NCBI RefSeq assembly: GCF_000969985.1
Contig: NZ_CP009526.1
Location: forward strand, 3,472,001-3,536,000
Direction: 5' to 3'
Source of the DNA: Methanosarcina barkeri str. Wiesmoor
Lineage (GTDB): Archaea > Halobacteriota > Methanosarcinia > Methanosarcinales > Methanosarcinaceae
Length of the DNA: 64,000 bases
This document shows positions 18,871 to 27,344 of the stretch, piece by piece. Position 1 is the stretch's first letter. Each line of letters starts with the position of its first letter. Under the pieces are notes generated by a model. The model was given only the letters and a program-made list of their open reading frames with translations, was not told the DNA's origin and searched no databases. A program made the translations under genes and the position numbers.

Positions 18871-19060
18871 ACATTTAACAGTATGCCTGTAATAGTTTCT
18901 GCAATTGTTTACGAACTCTACTTTAGAAATAAAATATACTCATCATGCTGTCAATTTCACATTCTTTGATCCTGATTCAAACCTGGCAAATTAGTTTTCC
19001 TGAAATAATCTCTAGTAATATCGTCAGGAGAAGAGTCCGCATATATTGATATTCAATAGA

Positions 19061-19076
19061 ATTATATAATTATATA
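19061..19076 (+). promoter_or_regulatory. TATA-like box for dys
   Basis: ATTATATAATTATATA lies about 100 bases before the dys start, within a 300-base gap after pdaD. This suggests that dys has its own promoter and a leader of about 70-80 bases. Inferred from sequence only. Confidence 0.4.
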
Positions 19077-19171
19077 GCGTTATTTGCATTTCTTACCGCC
19101 TGTCGACAAATATCTTCAGGTATTAGAAATCACATGCAAAACTATCATTATCTGCTTATTAGGAGAATGGT

Positions 19172-20209
19172 ATGCATCTTAATGTGCTCACAGATAACCC
19201 AACCGTTCCGATAGATGTAAAGGACAGGTCTATAAGCGAATTGATGGAAGGAATGCTTAAGACAGGCTTCCAGGGAAGAAAGCTGGCCGAATCTGTCCAG
19301 GCATGGCACAACATGCTAAAAGAAAAGAATGTGACCGTGCTTATGGGCCTGTCAGGAGCTATGGTCCCTGCTGGCATGCGTAGGGTTATTTCCTATATGA
19401 TCCGGGAGAGGATGATAGACTGCCTTGTGAGCACAGGAGCAAATCTGTTCCATGATTCACACGAAGCTCTCGGCAAGAAACATTATGTGGGTTCACATCT
19501 GGTTGACGATGAAGACCTCTTTGAGCACGGCGTTGACAGGATCTATGACGTTTTTGCAGTTGAAGAGGAGTTCAGAACCGCGGATAACCTGATTGCAGAT
19601 TTTGCAGAAAAAATTGGAGAAATTTCCTGTTCCTCAAGGGAATTCATGTACCTGCTCGGAAAAGAACTGGAAAGGCGCGGAGCGGCCGAGGATTCTATAG
19701 TCGTAAGTGCATACAGGCACAATATTCCCATCTTCGTTCCTGCACTTTCGGACAGTTCAATAGGAATCGGGCTAACCATTGCAAGAAGAAGAGGATTGAA
19801 ACTTGATATTGACCAGATAAAAGACGTTGATGAGGTCACTCAGATTGTAGAAAAATCAGGGAAAACAGGAGTTGTCTACATTGGAGGTGGAGTCCCTAAG
19901 AATTTTATCCAGCAGACCGAAGTAATAGCTTCTATTCTTGGAATACAAACCGGAGGGCATGATTATGCAATTCAGTACACTACTGATGCTCCTCACTGGG
20001 GAGGACTTTCAGGCTGCACTTTCGATGAAGCCGTTTCCTGGGGAAAAATTGCAGCTCAGGCAAAAAAAGTGCAGGTCTTCGTGGATGCTACTATTGCTCT
20101 CCCTATTGTAGCCCATGCACTTCATGAAAAATGCCGCGAACTGAAGCGGAATGCCCCGATTTTTAACTGGGAAGGGCCTGAAGGGCTTGATATTGATTAT
20201 AGAGAGTAA
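19172..20209 (+). CDS. dys: Deoxyhypusine synthase (or homologous spermidine-dependent enzyme)
   Basis: Transfers the aminobutyl group of spermidine to the conserved lysine of translation factor aIF5A. The 345-residue protein has the NAD-binding Rossmann pattern (MGLSGAMVPAGMRRVI; VSTGANLFHD; YIGGGVPKNF), the acidic substrate pocket HWGGLSGCTFDEAVSWGK and the catalytic lysine, Lys292, in VSWGKI. The tail reads FNWEGPEGLDIDY. Homospermidine synthases share this fold, but the intact SWGK lysine and archaeal context favour deoxyhypusine synthase. AGGAGA precedes the ATG. It follows pdaD and precedes two regulators in the same orientation. Confidence 0.93.
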   Translation: MHLNVLTDNPTVPIDVKDRSISELMEGMLKTGFQGRKLAESVQAWHNMLKEKNVTVLMGLSGAMVPAGMRRVISYMIRERMIDCLVSTGANLFHDSHEALGKKHYVGSHLVDDEDLFEHGVDRIYDVFAVEEEFRTADNLIADFAEKIGEISCSSREFMYLLGKELERRGAAEDSIVVSAYRHNIPIFVPALSDSSIGIGLTIARRRGLKLDIDQIKDVDEVTQIVEKSGKTGVVYIGGGVPKNFIQQTEVIASILGIQTGGHDYAIQYTTDAPHWGGLSGCTFDEAVSWGKIAAQAKKVQVFVDATIALPIVAHALHEKCRELKRNAPIFNWEGPEGLDIDYRE

Positions 20210-20269
20210 AATTACAAATCTTTATTATATTTGAAAGCTTATAACGTAAGACGAGAAGGAGAGGAGTAA

Positions 20270-20791
20270 ATGGGTAAAAGAACTCGAATAATTAACGATC
20301 CTTCCTATTTAGTACCATTACTCAGGACTTTTGGGTCAAGAACTCACAAAAGAATATTTGACGCACTTTCAAGCAAATGGATGACAAAAGCAGAAATAGA
20401 TGAATTCATGGGCGCAGACTCATCAAAAAGCCTTCATATTCTGAAAAAAGCCGGGCTCCTGGAAAGCCAGTGGAGAGTTCCGGAAGCAGGACAAAAACCC
20501 TCTAAAGAATACCACAGTTCCTACTCCAAGGTTCAGGTTAATTTCCAGTGTTCTTTTGAGGATTTGAGCGATATCATCATGCTGACCTTCAAGCCATACG
20601 AAGAAGTCAAAGATGCGATGGAAGAACTGGAAAAGCTGGTAGAAGAAGGCAATACCTCCATGAGCAACCTCACAAGGACGCTTAATAGAAACCCATTTTA
20701 TATTTGTGCCGTCGCCCGTAGATCTGAAAGGCTTTCTGTAATGGGACAAAGGTTAAAAGTAATTGAAGATGTAGAGGAGAACTACGATTGA
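20270..20791 (+). CDS. ArsR-like winged-helix regulator
   Basis: A 173-residue protein with an N-terminal winged helix (SRTHKRIFDALSSKWMTKAEIDEFMG, then SSKSLHILKKAGLLESQW and a wing ending in PSKEYHSSYSKVQ) and a C-terminal helical, acidic region (DAMEELEKLVEEGNTSMSN). It resembles methanogen ArsR-type regulators without an obvious metal site. GGAGAGGAG precedes the ATG. Its stop overlaps the start of the next regulator, so the two are co-translated. It lies 60 bases after dys; readthrough from dys is possible. Confidence 0.8.
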   Translation: MGKRTRIINDPSYLVPLLRTFGSRTHKRIFDALSSKWMTKAEIDEFMGADSSKSLHILKKAGLLESQWRVPEAGQKPSKEYHSSYSKVQVNFQCSFEDLSDIIMLTFKPYEEVKDAMEELEKLVEEGNTSMSNLTRTLNRNPFYICAVARRSERLSVMGQRLKVIEDVEENYD

Positions 20792-21579
20792 TGATCAAAA
20801 TCCTCCAGACTAAAAGCGGAGTAACCAAGTTTCAGGTGCTTATCGAAATTGCAGCCCACCAGCCGAATGTAAGACAAAAAGAAATTGCCGCAAAGATAGG
20901 AATAACTCCCCAGGCAGTTTCCGAATATATTAAAGAACTTGTAAATGACGGGCTGATAGTTACTGAGGGCCGGGTCAGGTACAGGATTACAAAAGAGGGT
21001 GTGGAATGGGTCCTTGAAAATGCCACAGAAATGAAGCAGTACGCCCGTTTTGTCATGGAGGATATAATCAGCCATGTTTCAACCTGGACAGCGATTGCAA
21101 AAGAGAATGTAAAGAAAGACCAGCGAGTATACCTGAAAATGGAAAAAGGACTCCTGTACGTAAGCAGCACGGAAAAAACAGGTGCATCAGGCAATGTAAT
21201 TTCCGACGCACCTGCTGGGGAAGATGTAGGAGTAACGAGCCTGCGAGGCCTAATCGACCTGGAAAATGCTACAATTACAATCTGCAAAGTTCCGAGGATT
21301 GAGCGTGGAGGCTCAAGAAAGGTAGATATCGAACGCTTGAGGATCCTGACAAGCTCAAAACCCTATATAGCAGCTATAGGCGTGGAAGCACTTATCGCCC
21401 TGCGCAAGCTCGACATAACCCCAAATGTTATGTTTGGAAGTAATGAATCAGTTATTGAGGCTGCATACCATGGTTTATCATCCATTGTAGTCTCAGTAGA
21501 TGAACAGGTTCCTTCCCTACTTAACAGGCTGGAAACCGAAAATCTTGAGTACGAACTCGTAGACTTGGCTCTCGAATAA
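20791..21579 (+). CDS. Winged-helix transcriptional regulator with DUF7839-like C-terminal domain
   Basis: A 262-residue protein from the ATG at 20791, which shares its A with the TGA of the preceding gene. A TTG at 20788 would add one residue and is better spaced from GAGGAG at 20773, so the exact start is open. Residues 12-70 form a MarR/IclR-like winged helix (RQKEIAAKIGITPQAVSEYIKELVNDGLI). The C-terminal 150 residues hold an alpha/beta domain with repeated hydrophobic strands and GSRKVDIERL, perhaps sensing a ligand. Cotranslated with the ArsR-like protein; targets unknown. Confidence 0.8.
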   Translation: MIKILQTKSGVTKFQVLIEIAAHQPNVRQKEIAAKIGITPQAVSEYIKELVNDGLIVTEGRVRYRITKEGVEWVLENATEMKQYARFVMEDIISHVSTWTAIAKENVKKDQRVYLKMEKGLLYVSSTEKTGASGNVISDAPAGEDVGVTSLRGLIDLENATITICKVPRIERGGSRKVDIERLRILTSSKPYIAAIGVEALIALRKLDITPNVMFGSNESVIEAAYHGLSSIVVSVDEQVPSLLNRLETENLEYELVDLALE

Positions 21580-21636
21580 TTCCCACTAATTTTTAAAAAA
21601 ACGTTGGCCTGCAACCTTTAAGATCTTGGTCCCATC

Positions 21637-21990
21637 GTTGCTGAGATTTTCGCTCAAGTCTTTTCAAAAAAGGGTTGTGCCACAACCGTTGCGCCGGTTG
21701 ATCACGCCGAGTAGGGTTTGGGGATAAGGACCTCAAATTCAAATGTTGCTGGGATTTTCGGTCAAGCCTTTTTTGAAAAGGGTTGTGTCACAACCGTTGC
21801 CCGGCTGATTATGCCGACCGGATTGTTGCTGGAGATCTTACTCAAGCTTTTTTTTGAAAAGACTTGCGTTACATCGGTTGATCACGCCGTTGTTCGGAAT
21901 TTTCGGTCAAGCCTTTTTGAAAAAGGTTGCAAGCAAGCAGTTTTTTCAAAAAGCTTGCAGCATAGATTTATCTTTAAAGGATATATTTTA
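21637..21990. repeat. Degenerate array of four ~45-76 bp modules with hairpins
   Basis: Four modules start at about 21637, 21745, 21825 and 21889. Each contains GTTGCTGGGATTTTCGGTCA or a relative, then AAGCCTTTTTTGAAAAGG. The first two also contain the palindromes GGTTGTGCCACAACC (21673-21687) and GGTTGTGTCACAACC (21781-21795), followed by a CGGTTGATCACGCCG-type arm. The array ends in GCAAGC-N14-GCTTGC (21935-21960). It fills the gap between the regulator and the phosphodiesterase gene and has only chance reading frames. Confidence 0.85.
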
Positions 21991-22007
21991 TAATCAGGAG
22001 ATTACCC

Positions 22008-22568
22008 ATGAAGTTGATTGTGCTTTCCGATACTCATATGAAAAACGGAGAAATCCCCCAGCAACTTAAAACACTCCTGAAAGAGTGTGACATTATAGTC
22101 CATGCAGGGGATTTCAGTACTGTAAAAGCCTATAACGCCTTCAACGCCAGCGGCAAATTAAAGGCTGTTTTTGGAAACGATGACACTTCTGAACTCAAAA
22201 GGCTCCTTCCAGAAAGGTTGAAATTCGAAGTTGAAGGTGTAAAAATCGGAGTTGTACACGAAGGAGGGCTTTCGGTTAACGATACAACTGCACAGGGTTA
22301 CCTGGCAAAAGAAATGGATGTAGACATTCTGATTTTCGGCCATCTGCACAGGCCTTTGATAGAGAAAAGAGATGTTGTGCTTGTTTGCCCTGGTTCCCCT
22401 ACCAGACCCAGGATGTCAAACCCAAGTGTTGTAGAACTTGTAATTGAAAAAGGAAGCATTAATGGCAGGATAATTACCCTTGAGGGAGATACCTGCGATT
22501 ATATAAAGTTCCGGGATTCCCTGGAGATACGCAAGCAGGAAAAAAGCCGGAAAAATAAAAAGGCTTAA
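22008..22568 (+). CDS. YfcE/MJ0936-type metallophosphodiesterase
   Basis: A 186-residue phosphodiesterase of the calcineurin-like family. Metal ligands are visible in order: Asp8 and His10 in VLSDTHMK, HAGDFS (about 32-37), GNDD (in place of GNxD/GNH), the histidine in GVVHEGG, and FGHLHRP. The archaeal homologue MJ0936 hydrolyses simple phosphodiesters; the natural substrate is unknown. GGAGATTACCC precedes the ATG. The C-terminus is a short lysine-rich tail (KQEKSRKNKKA), a little unusual. It is monocistronic, after the repeat array. Confidence 0.9.
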   Translation: MKLIVLSDTHMKNGEIPQQLKTLLKECDIIVHAGDFSTVKAYNAFNASGKLKAVFGNDDTSELKRLLPERLKFEVEGVKIGVVHEGGLSVNDTTAQGYLAKEMDVDILIFGHLHRPLIEKRDVVLVCPGSPTRPRMSNPSVVELVIEKGSINGRIITLEGDTCDYIKFRDSLEIRKQEKSRKNKKA

Positions 22569-22618
22569 GCATTTCTGAGACTGAAAAGGAAGACCGAAAG
22601 GAATCACACTCTGGACTA

Positions 22619-22686
22619 CCTGTAGAATAAACCCTGTGCCTAACTGTAAAATAAACCCTGTGCCTAACTGTAAAATAACCCTGAAC
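22619..22686. repeat. 24-bp tandem repeat, nearly three copies
   Basis: Copies of ACTGTAAAATAAACCCTGTG plus CCTA follow one another (first copy CTGTAGAATAAACCC). The repeat lies between two convergent genes. Confidence 0.9.
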
Positions 22687-22765
22687 AGTAGTTTATTTGC
22701 TGCTTGAAATCAGGCACATGCCCTGCTAAGCGGGGTTAGAGAAATTCGATATTCACAAGCAAGGT

Positions 22766-22987
22766 TTACAGTGTTTCCAGTTTGAACATAGCACCTGTAC
22801 CTTGAAGGCTCAGATATACTTTGTCCCCAAATTCGAGAATTCTCTCGACACTGACATTGCTATTCCAGTTGTATACAAAATCGTAGCTGCCCTTCACGGG
22901 TTCGAATCCCAGAGACATTAGCCGCTGGTTTACTTCTGACGGACGTGCTCCTTCACTACTGAACCAGACCAGAAGATAGGTTTTCAC
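22766..22987 (-). CDS. Small conserved-looking hypothetical protein
   Basis: A 73-residue protein with a GTG start. The leader GATGATCC just upstream matches the archaeal ribosome site GGTGATCC. It begins KTYLLVWFSSEGARPSEV and ends in a beta-rich stretch (KVYLSLQGTGAMFKLETL). Codon use and the alternating hydrophobic pattern look like a real small alpha/beta protein. I do not recognise a family. It faces the phosphodiesterase gene. Confidence 0.65.
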   Translation of the reverse strand: MKTYLLVWFSSEGARPSEVNQRLMSLGFEPVKGSYDFVYNWNSNVSVERILEFGDKVYLSLQGTGAMFKLETL

Positions 22988-23233
22988 AGGATCATCTCAC
23001 TTATAAGTTTGTTATTTTACCCCTAAGCTTCATTCAAACACAAGTTACTCATTTTATACCATGTCTCGTTTATTTATGTATATTTTGCCTATTCTGGCTC
23101 TAAAAAAATTAACAATAAAGATATTAATATAATGTAGTAGAAGTTAAAAATTAAATAGAAGAGTTGCAGGGAAAATGGCTCTTCGCTATTCTCTATGGAT
23201 AAAATGATTTTCAATTCAAGACCGCATTGGTTT

Positions 23234-23650
23234 TTTAGACCCCTTGAAAAATGATTCATTTTTTAAGGGATATTAAACCTTATTTGCCAAATATAATGTA
23301 GTGTTAGCCCTCCCCCAGTTAAGGTACATTTATTAAATGATCTATTTGCTGTTTAAATGACTTAAGTACTTTAATTGTTAAATTAAACGTTGATTTATCC
23401 TTACTTTTAACATTGAATTTTGTATGGATGAAAATGACATCAGATGCCTTATTTATAAATAAACATAAATTGTAAAAGAATAAAGTATTTATCTCAATTT
23501 TTTCTTGATTTAAAAGAGTATTATAGATTATTTATCTAAAAAATTGATTTTTAGAGTGTACCTTAATTGGGGAAACTCTAAATGCATACCTATCATCTAA
23601 AATAAGCATTGTATGCCCTTAGTTTTAATACTGATTTGGAAGAACCCTAT
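23234..23650. repeat. 417-bp dispersed repeat, copy A
   Basis: Nearly identical (by eye well over 90%) to 44511-44929 in the same orientation. It opens with a hairpin (CCCTTGAAAAATGA/TTCATTTTTTAAGGG) and ends at ACCCTAT, where the copies diverge sharply. The last 60 bases share a frame, after a common TAA, reading YALSFxTDLExPY; in copy B that frame runs on into a zinc-finger motif. The repeat is probably the end of a decayed insertion element. Confidence 0.9.
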
Positions 23651-23714
23651 GGTTTTTATAAGGAAATTATGAGAATATCCACACAAAACAACGAGGAGCC
23701 AAAAGTTTTTCATG

Positions 23715-24035
23715 CAACAGCAGGTGCCGTAAATAGTTAAACACCGAGCAAATTCCAATTCCATTTTGGTACTTTGGAATGATCGAGGTCATCCCAAAAC
23801 TTGAAATTTGCTTCTTGGACCTTGTATTTTGAATAATCAATCAAGCTCATGATCATGAAAATAATTCTGAGAATTCCCAATGATTAAGAGTAAAGTGGCT
23901 TTTGGGATAGGCTCATCATGTAAAAGGAAGAAATTCGAAGTTGAGGTAGAACGGTGTGTCACATGTATATGATATTTAATTACAATAAAAGAAATTAAAA
24001 AAGCGAAATAATTTCGGGATAAAACAGCTACCTAC
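23715..24035. repeat. Dispersed repeat 2, copy A (interrupted by a MITE)
   Basis: Homologous by eye (roughly 70-80%) to 56939-57122. Shared landmarks are CAACAG.AGG.GCCG.AAA, AGTTAAAC, GGAATGATC, ATCATGTAA, and an AT-rich tail ending near CAGCTACCT. Copy A is longer only because 130 bases are inserted at 23785. Confidence 0.7.
23785..23914. mobile_element. 130-bp MITE with IS5-like termini and ATC target duplication
   Basis: The left end reads GAGGTCATCCCAAAAC and the right end, reverse-complemented, GAGCCTATCCCAAAAG: 12 of 16 match, including the 9-base core ATCCCAAAA (23791-23799 and 23900-23908). ATC flanks it on both sides (23782-23784 and 23915-23917). The homologous site at about 57004-57007 has a single ATC and no insert. 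The GAGNNTNTCCCAAAA terminus style is typical of IS5-superfamily elements. It has no coding capacity, so it would be mobilised in trans. Confidence 0.85.
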
Positions 24036-24208
24036 ATCAACCTGATTCACGACTGAAGAATAGTTTTTGCCCGGTATTCAGGAAGTTCTGTCAAGTCTAC
24101 GAGGAATGAACAAATTATAAATTTGAGTTATGTTGGAAATGATTTTTATCCCTTGTAGACCTAACAGTGCCGCTCTGAAATACTTAAAAAGCCTCAAAAC
24201 AATTATGC

Positions 24209-25117
24209 TCAAGCTTGACAGAAACGTTTGTTTTCTAGAGGAAATATCGGTTCATTAAGGCCCCTGATATCCTCAGTTTGTTTTTCCCACCACATTTTTA
24301 CTCTGGTGGACCACCCTTTTTGAATAAGATTTCCATTATCAACCTTAAGAATGCTTTTCAGATAGTTCCTGAGAATGGGCTCCTGGGTACTGGAGGTTAC
24401 ATTGTAATACGACTTGAAATCCTCAACTGCTTCTTCAAAAGTTGAATACCTGTGGACGTGCTCGAAAGGGAAAACTTCAACATTTGGGTAGATTCCCATA
24501 TTGTAGAGAACGTTGTAGAGAACATCGCACTTAGGGGCTGGCTGATACTCACATCCGTGAAGGAAAGGCCAGAGTCTCCGAGAATGCGCATCCCATGAAG
24601 TTTCCCCTGCAAACCAGTACAGATAAATATACCTTGAAGAAGCATCTATCATCTTTTGAACCGAAGTCCGTATGTCTTTCATGCCCAAGGAATAAGAAGC
24701 AAAAACCACATCATAAGGAGCCGAAAGGTCGGATTCGACATCAACGGCTTCCCAATCTTTATGTACACAATCGATGTTCTCGATTTCGTACTCTTTAATG
24801 TTTTCCAGCATGATGTTCATCATGCCTTCAGAAGGTTCAACAGCAGTTACATGAGCTACCTGCTGTGCAATCGGAATTGCAAGGGTACCGGGTCCTGACC
24901 CTATATCAAGAACTCTGGAGTCAGAAGAGAGTTTCATGCCCTTTATCCTCTTTTCGGTTATCACCCTTGCGTTATTATCCTGAAACATCTTCCAGAAGCG
25001 TCTGGCTCTTTCCTTATTCTGCCATATAGATGAACAATCTACATTTTTGTTAGATTTTAACTGTCTTTCCAACGTCCCTTTCCAGACTTCATTCCAGTCA
25101 ATGTTACACGGGTCCAT
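24209..25117 (-). CDS. Class I SAM-dependent methyltransferase
   Basis: A 302-residue protein with the SAM-binding motif I VLDIGSGPGTLAIP at 69-82, acidic motif II VTAVEPSEGMM and the motif-IV-like YDVVFASYSLGM. The N-terminal 60 residues are helical (NKERARRFWKMFQDN), as in small-molecule methyltransferases. The substrate is unknown. It lies divergent from the Nik/Opp-type importer 630 bases away. In Methanosarcina I recall such methyltransferases beside metal or peptide importers, but a functional link is only an inference from position. Confidence 0.85.
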   Translation of the reverse strand: MDPCNIDWNEVWKGTLERQLKSNKNVDCSSIWQNKERARRFWKMFQDNNARVITEKRIKGMKLSSDSRVLDIGSGPGTLAIPIAQQVAHVTAVEPSEGMMNIMLENIKEYEIENIDCVHKDWEAVDVESDLSAPYDVVFASYSLGMKDIRTSVQKMIDASSRYIYLYWFAGETSWDAHSRRLWPFLHGCEYQPAPKCDVLYNVLYNMGIYPNVEVFPFEHVHRYSTFEEAVEDFKSYYNVTSSTQEPILRNYLKSILKVDNGNLIQKGWSTRVKMWWEKQTEDIRGLNEPIFPLENKRFCQA

Positions 25118-25318
25118 AGTATCAGCTCAAACTATTTACATATGTAGTTACTTAAAATTATCAAAATATAAATTATCAAAATATGTTACAAAAATGAATA
25201 CAAATATGAATATATATAATTTATTAAATGGTAAAACAAATGCATTAGAGCTGACAACCAATGGAGTTATACTTGTTGAATTCTGATTGACATTACAGAA
25301 AAATGGAGCTTTTCTTGA

Positions 25319-25337
25319 ATTGCACTGCAAGTGCAAT
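25319..25337. promoter_or_regulatory. Perfect 8-bp inverted repeat (operator-like)
   Basis: ATTGCACT-GCA-AGTGCAAT lies 200 bases upstream of the divergent methyltransferase start and 410 bases before the transporter. Its compact dyad is compatible with a dimeric regulator site. No regulator is implied by the sequence. Confidence 0.35.
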
Positions 25338-25580
25338 GACATACCACCCATTTCACCAATTGAGTACGATATTTTACCCCGATTTTTGAGATAATTGAGA
25401 ATTAGCTTATTTGTTCAGGCTTTCAGCCAGATATCATTTCTGTTAACAATGTTTACATTTAGTTTTATAAGAAAACTCTTTTATCTAACAAAGTATTACA
25501 ATAATTTATTAAACTCATATTTATTATAATAATTTACTCACAATAAAAAGATATTAGAAATTATCTGTCGTTCTAGCCTA

Positions 25581-25701
25581 TAAAGTGTTTAAATTGGTTT
25601 TAATTTCGAGATAAATCGTGTTCTGCGATTTCTTCTCGAATAAAGTGTTTAAATTGGTTTTTAATTTTGAGATAAATCGTGTTCTGCGATTTCTTCTCGA
25701 A
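25581..25701 (+). repeat. 60-bp tandem duplication carrying two identical hairpins, upstream of the importer
   Basis: Two adjacent copies (25581-25640 and 25641-25701). Each contains AAATCG-TGTTCTG-CGATTT framed by TTCGAGA and TCTCGAA (in copy 1: arms 25605-25611/25634-25640 and 25613-25618/25626-25631). In copy 2 the outer arm is TTTGAGA, so pairing is slightly weaker. The second hairpin ends 45 bases before the start codon, so both would lie in the mRNA leader or at the promoter. The remainder of 25118-25746 has no gene. Confidence 0.85.
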
Positions 25702-25746
25702 AAAGCCGCTTTTAGAAGTCCTTTTAGCTGAATTGAGGATTATTTT

Positions 25747-27321
25747 ATGGATCGGAATTTCAAGCTTATTTTACTAACCTGCATGCTGCTTGCAGTAATT
25801 GGTGCAAGTGCCTGCATAGGCGGAGAAAAGGATGAAACTGCCAAAGGAGACAGTTTCGGGGAAAACTCTCAGGAACTTGTTGTGGGCATAAGTTCAGACG
25901 TTAACAACTGGTATCTTGACAAGTTTGCGGATGGTGATGCCAGGTTTGTTTGGTCTCAAGTCTATGAAACCCTTGTAAGGCTTGACTCTAACCTGAATAT
26001 TACCCCAGGACTTGCCGAGTCCTGGGAAACGCCTGACAACGGGACAACATGGCTCTTCCACTTACGCAAGAATGTGACCTTCCATGATGGTACATCTTTT
26101 AACGCAGATTCTGTCGTGTTTTCCTACTCTAACAAATCCTATGTGAGACAGGCAGTACTGAAACCGATTAAAAGTGTAGAGGCCCTTGATAATTATACCG
26201 TGAAATTTGTCCTCCAAAAACCCATGTCTCTGCCTTTTTACCTGACTCATGTAGCCTGGCCCATAATGGGGCCTGGCTGTCTTGATAAAGCAGGAAATTT
26301 TGTTAAACCGATAGGGACAGGGCCTTTTAAGTTTGAATCGCAGACAAAAGACCAGGAAATAGTGCTTATAAGAAATGACGCTTACTGGGGAAATAAGTCT
26401 CTGCTTGACAAGGTTATTTTTAAAGTTATCCCTGATCCTTCTACGCAAGTTATGGCTTTTGAGAACGGGGAACTGGATATGATTATCAAGGTTCCAGAGT
26501 ACGATGTCAAGAGGCTCGAAGCCAAAAAAGGTATCCAAATTCAAAGGAAGCTAAGTACCTTTACGGATTTCCTTCAATTCAATTGCAATAAAACTCCTTT
26601 TAACGACACAAAAGTACGCCAGAGTGTTGCCTATGCAATCGATACCAAAGCCCTGGTGAACGGTGTTCTCAATGACATTGGAAAACCGGCAGGAGGAAGA
26701 CCGTATTCTCCCAACATGATGTACTCTGACCCTGACCTGAAAACATATTCGCAAGACCTTGATAAATCAAAGGCTCTACTTAAAGAAGCAGGATGGGAAG
26801 ATTCCAATGGGGATGGAATTCTAGAAAAGGATGGAAGTCCCTTGAATTGTACCTTGCTTGTAAGTAAGGGTGCATGGGCAGCCAGGCATACTCTTATGGC
26901 TCAGGTTGTGCAAGAAGACCTCAGGAAATTAGGAATAGATGTGGAAATTCAAGTACTTGATGAGGGAGCGATCAGCAAACTAGAAGGTGTGGAAAACTTT
27001 GGCATGATACTCAGAACTGGCTATTTTGTCTGGGGTCCCTATCCAAAACATTTCTTTATTCACCATTCTAAAAGTCCTTACTCTCACTACTACAATGAAA
27101 CCTATGACCAGCTTGTAGATGCAGCAGATTCAACCGTAGATCCGCAGAAGCAGAAGGAACTCTATTACGCCTTACAGGCTTTTGTAATAAAAGAAGTCCC
27201 TGCTTTCTATCTTGTACATGAAGAAAAGGTGGTAGCAACCGGCCCTTCTGTAAAAGGCTTTGTGATAACAGCAGAAGATCCCTGGCTGGACCTTTCGGGA
27301 GTTTATCTTGAAAAGAAATAA
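25747..27321 (+). CDS. ABC importer substrate-binding lipoprotein (SBP family 5; NikA/DppA type)
   Basis: A 524-residue lipoprotein with a hydrophobic signal and lipid cysteine at Cys23 (IGASAC). The mature part shows family-5 landmarks: LAESWETPDNGTTWLFHLRKNVTFHDG, PIGTGPFKF, RNDAYWGNK, then VIPDPSTQVMAFENGELDM. The IPDP...AFE.GE.D pattern is also found in the nickel protein NikA. Family 5 binds peptides, nickel chelates or other small ligands, so nickel is only a suggestion. Nickel demand is high in methanogens (factor F430, hydrogenases, CODH). It is the first gene of a five-gene importer operon and is preceded by GAGGATT. Confidence 0.92.
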   Translation: MDRNFKLILLTCMLLAVIGASACIGGEKDETAKGDSFGENSQELVVGISSDVNNWYLDKFADGDARFVWSQVYETLVRLDSNLNITPGLAESWETPDNGTTWLFHLRKNVTFHDGTSFNADSVVFSYSNKSYVRQAVLKPIKSVEALDNYTVKFVLQKPMSLPFYLTHVAWPIMGPGCLDKAGNFVKPIGTGPFKFESQTKDQEIVLIRNDAYWGNKSLLDKVIFKVIPDPSTQVMAFENGELDMIIKVPEYDVKRLEAKKGIQIQRKLSTFTDFLQFNCNKTPFNDTKVRQSVAYAIDTKALVNGVLNDIGKPAGGRPYSPNMMYSDPDLKTYSQDLDKSKALLKEAGWEDSNGDGILEKDGSPLNCTLLVSKGAWAARHTLMAQVVQEDLRKLGIDVEIQVLDEGAISKLEGVENFGMILRTGYFVWGPYPKHFFIHHSKSPYSHYYNETYDQLVDAADSTVDPQKQKELYYALQAFVIKEVPAFYLVHEEKVVATGPSVKGFVITAEDPWLDLSGVYLEKK

Positions 27322-27344
27322 ATTCAAACAAGATTCCGAAAAGA

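Noticed and set aside
21718-22069. Two open frames across the repeat array before the phosphodiesterase gene
   Set aside because: They follow the repeat modules (repeated FGQAFFEKGC-like translation) and have no coding signal apart from the repeats.
22905-22935. GGGTTCGAATCCC, the usual tRNA T-loop sequence
   Set aside because: No acceptor stem, D arm or anticodon arm can be built around it, and it lies inside the 73-residue reading frame, where it encodes LGFEPVK.
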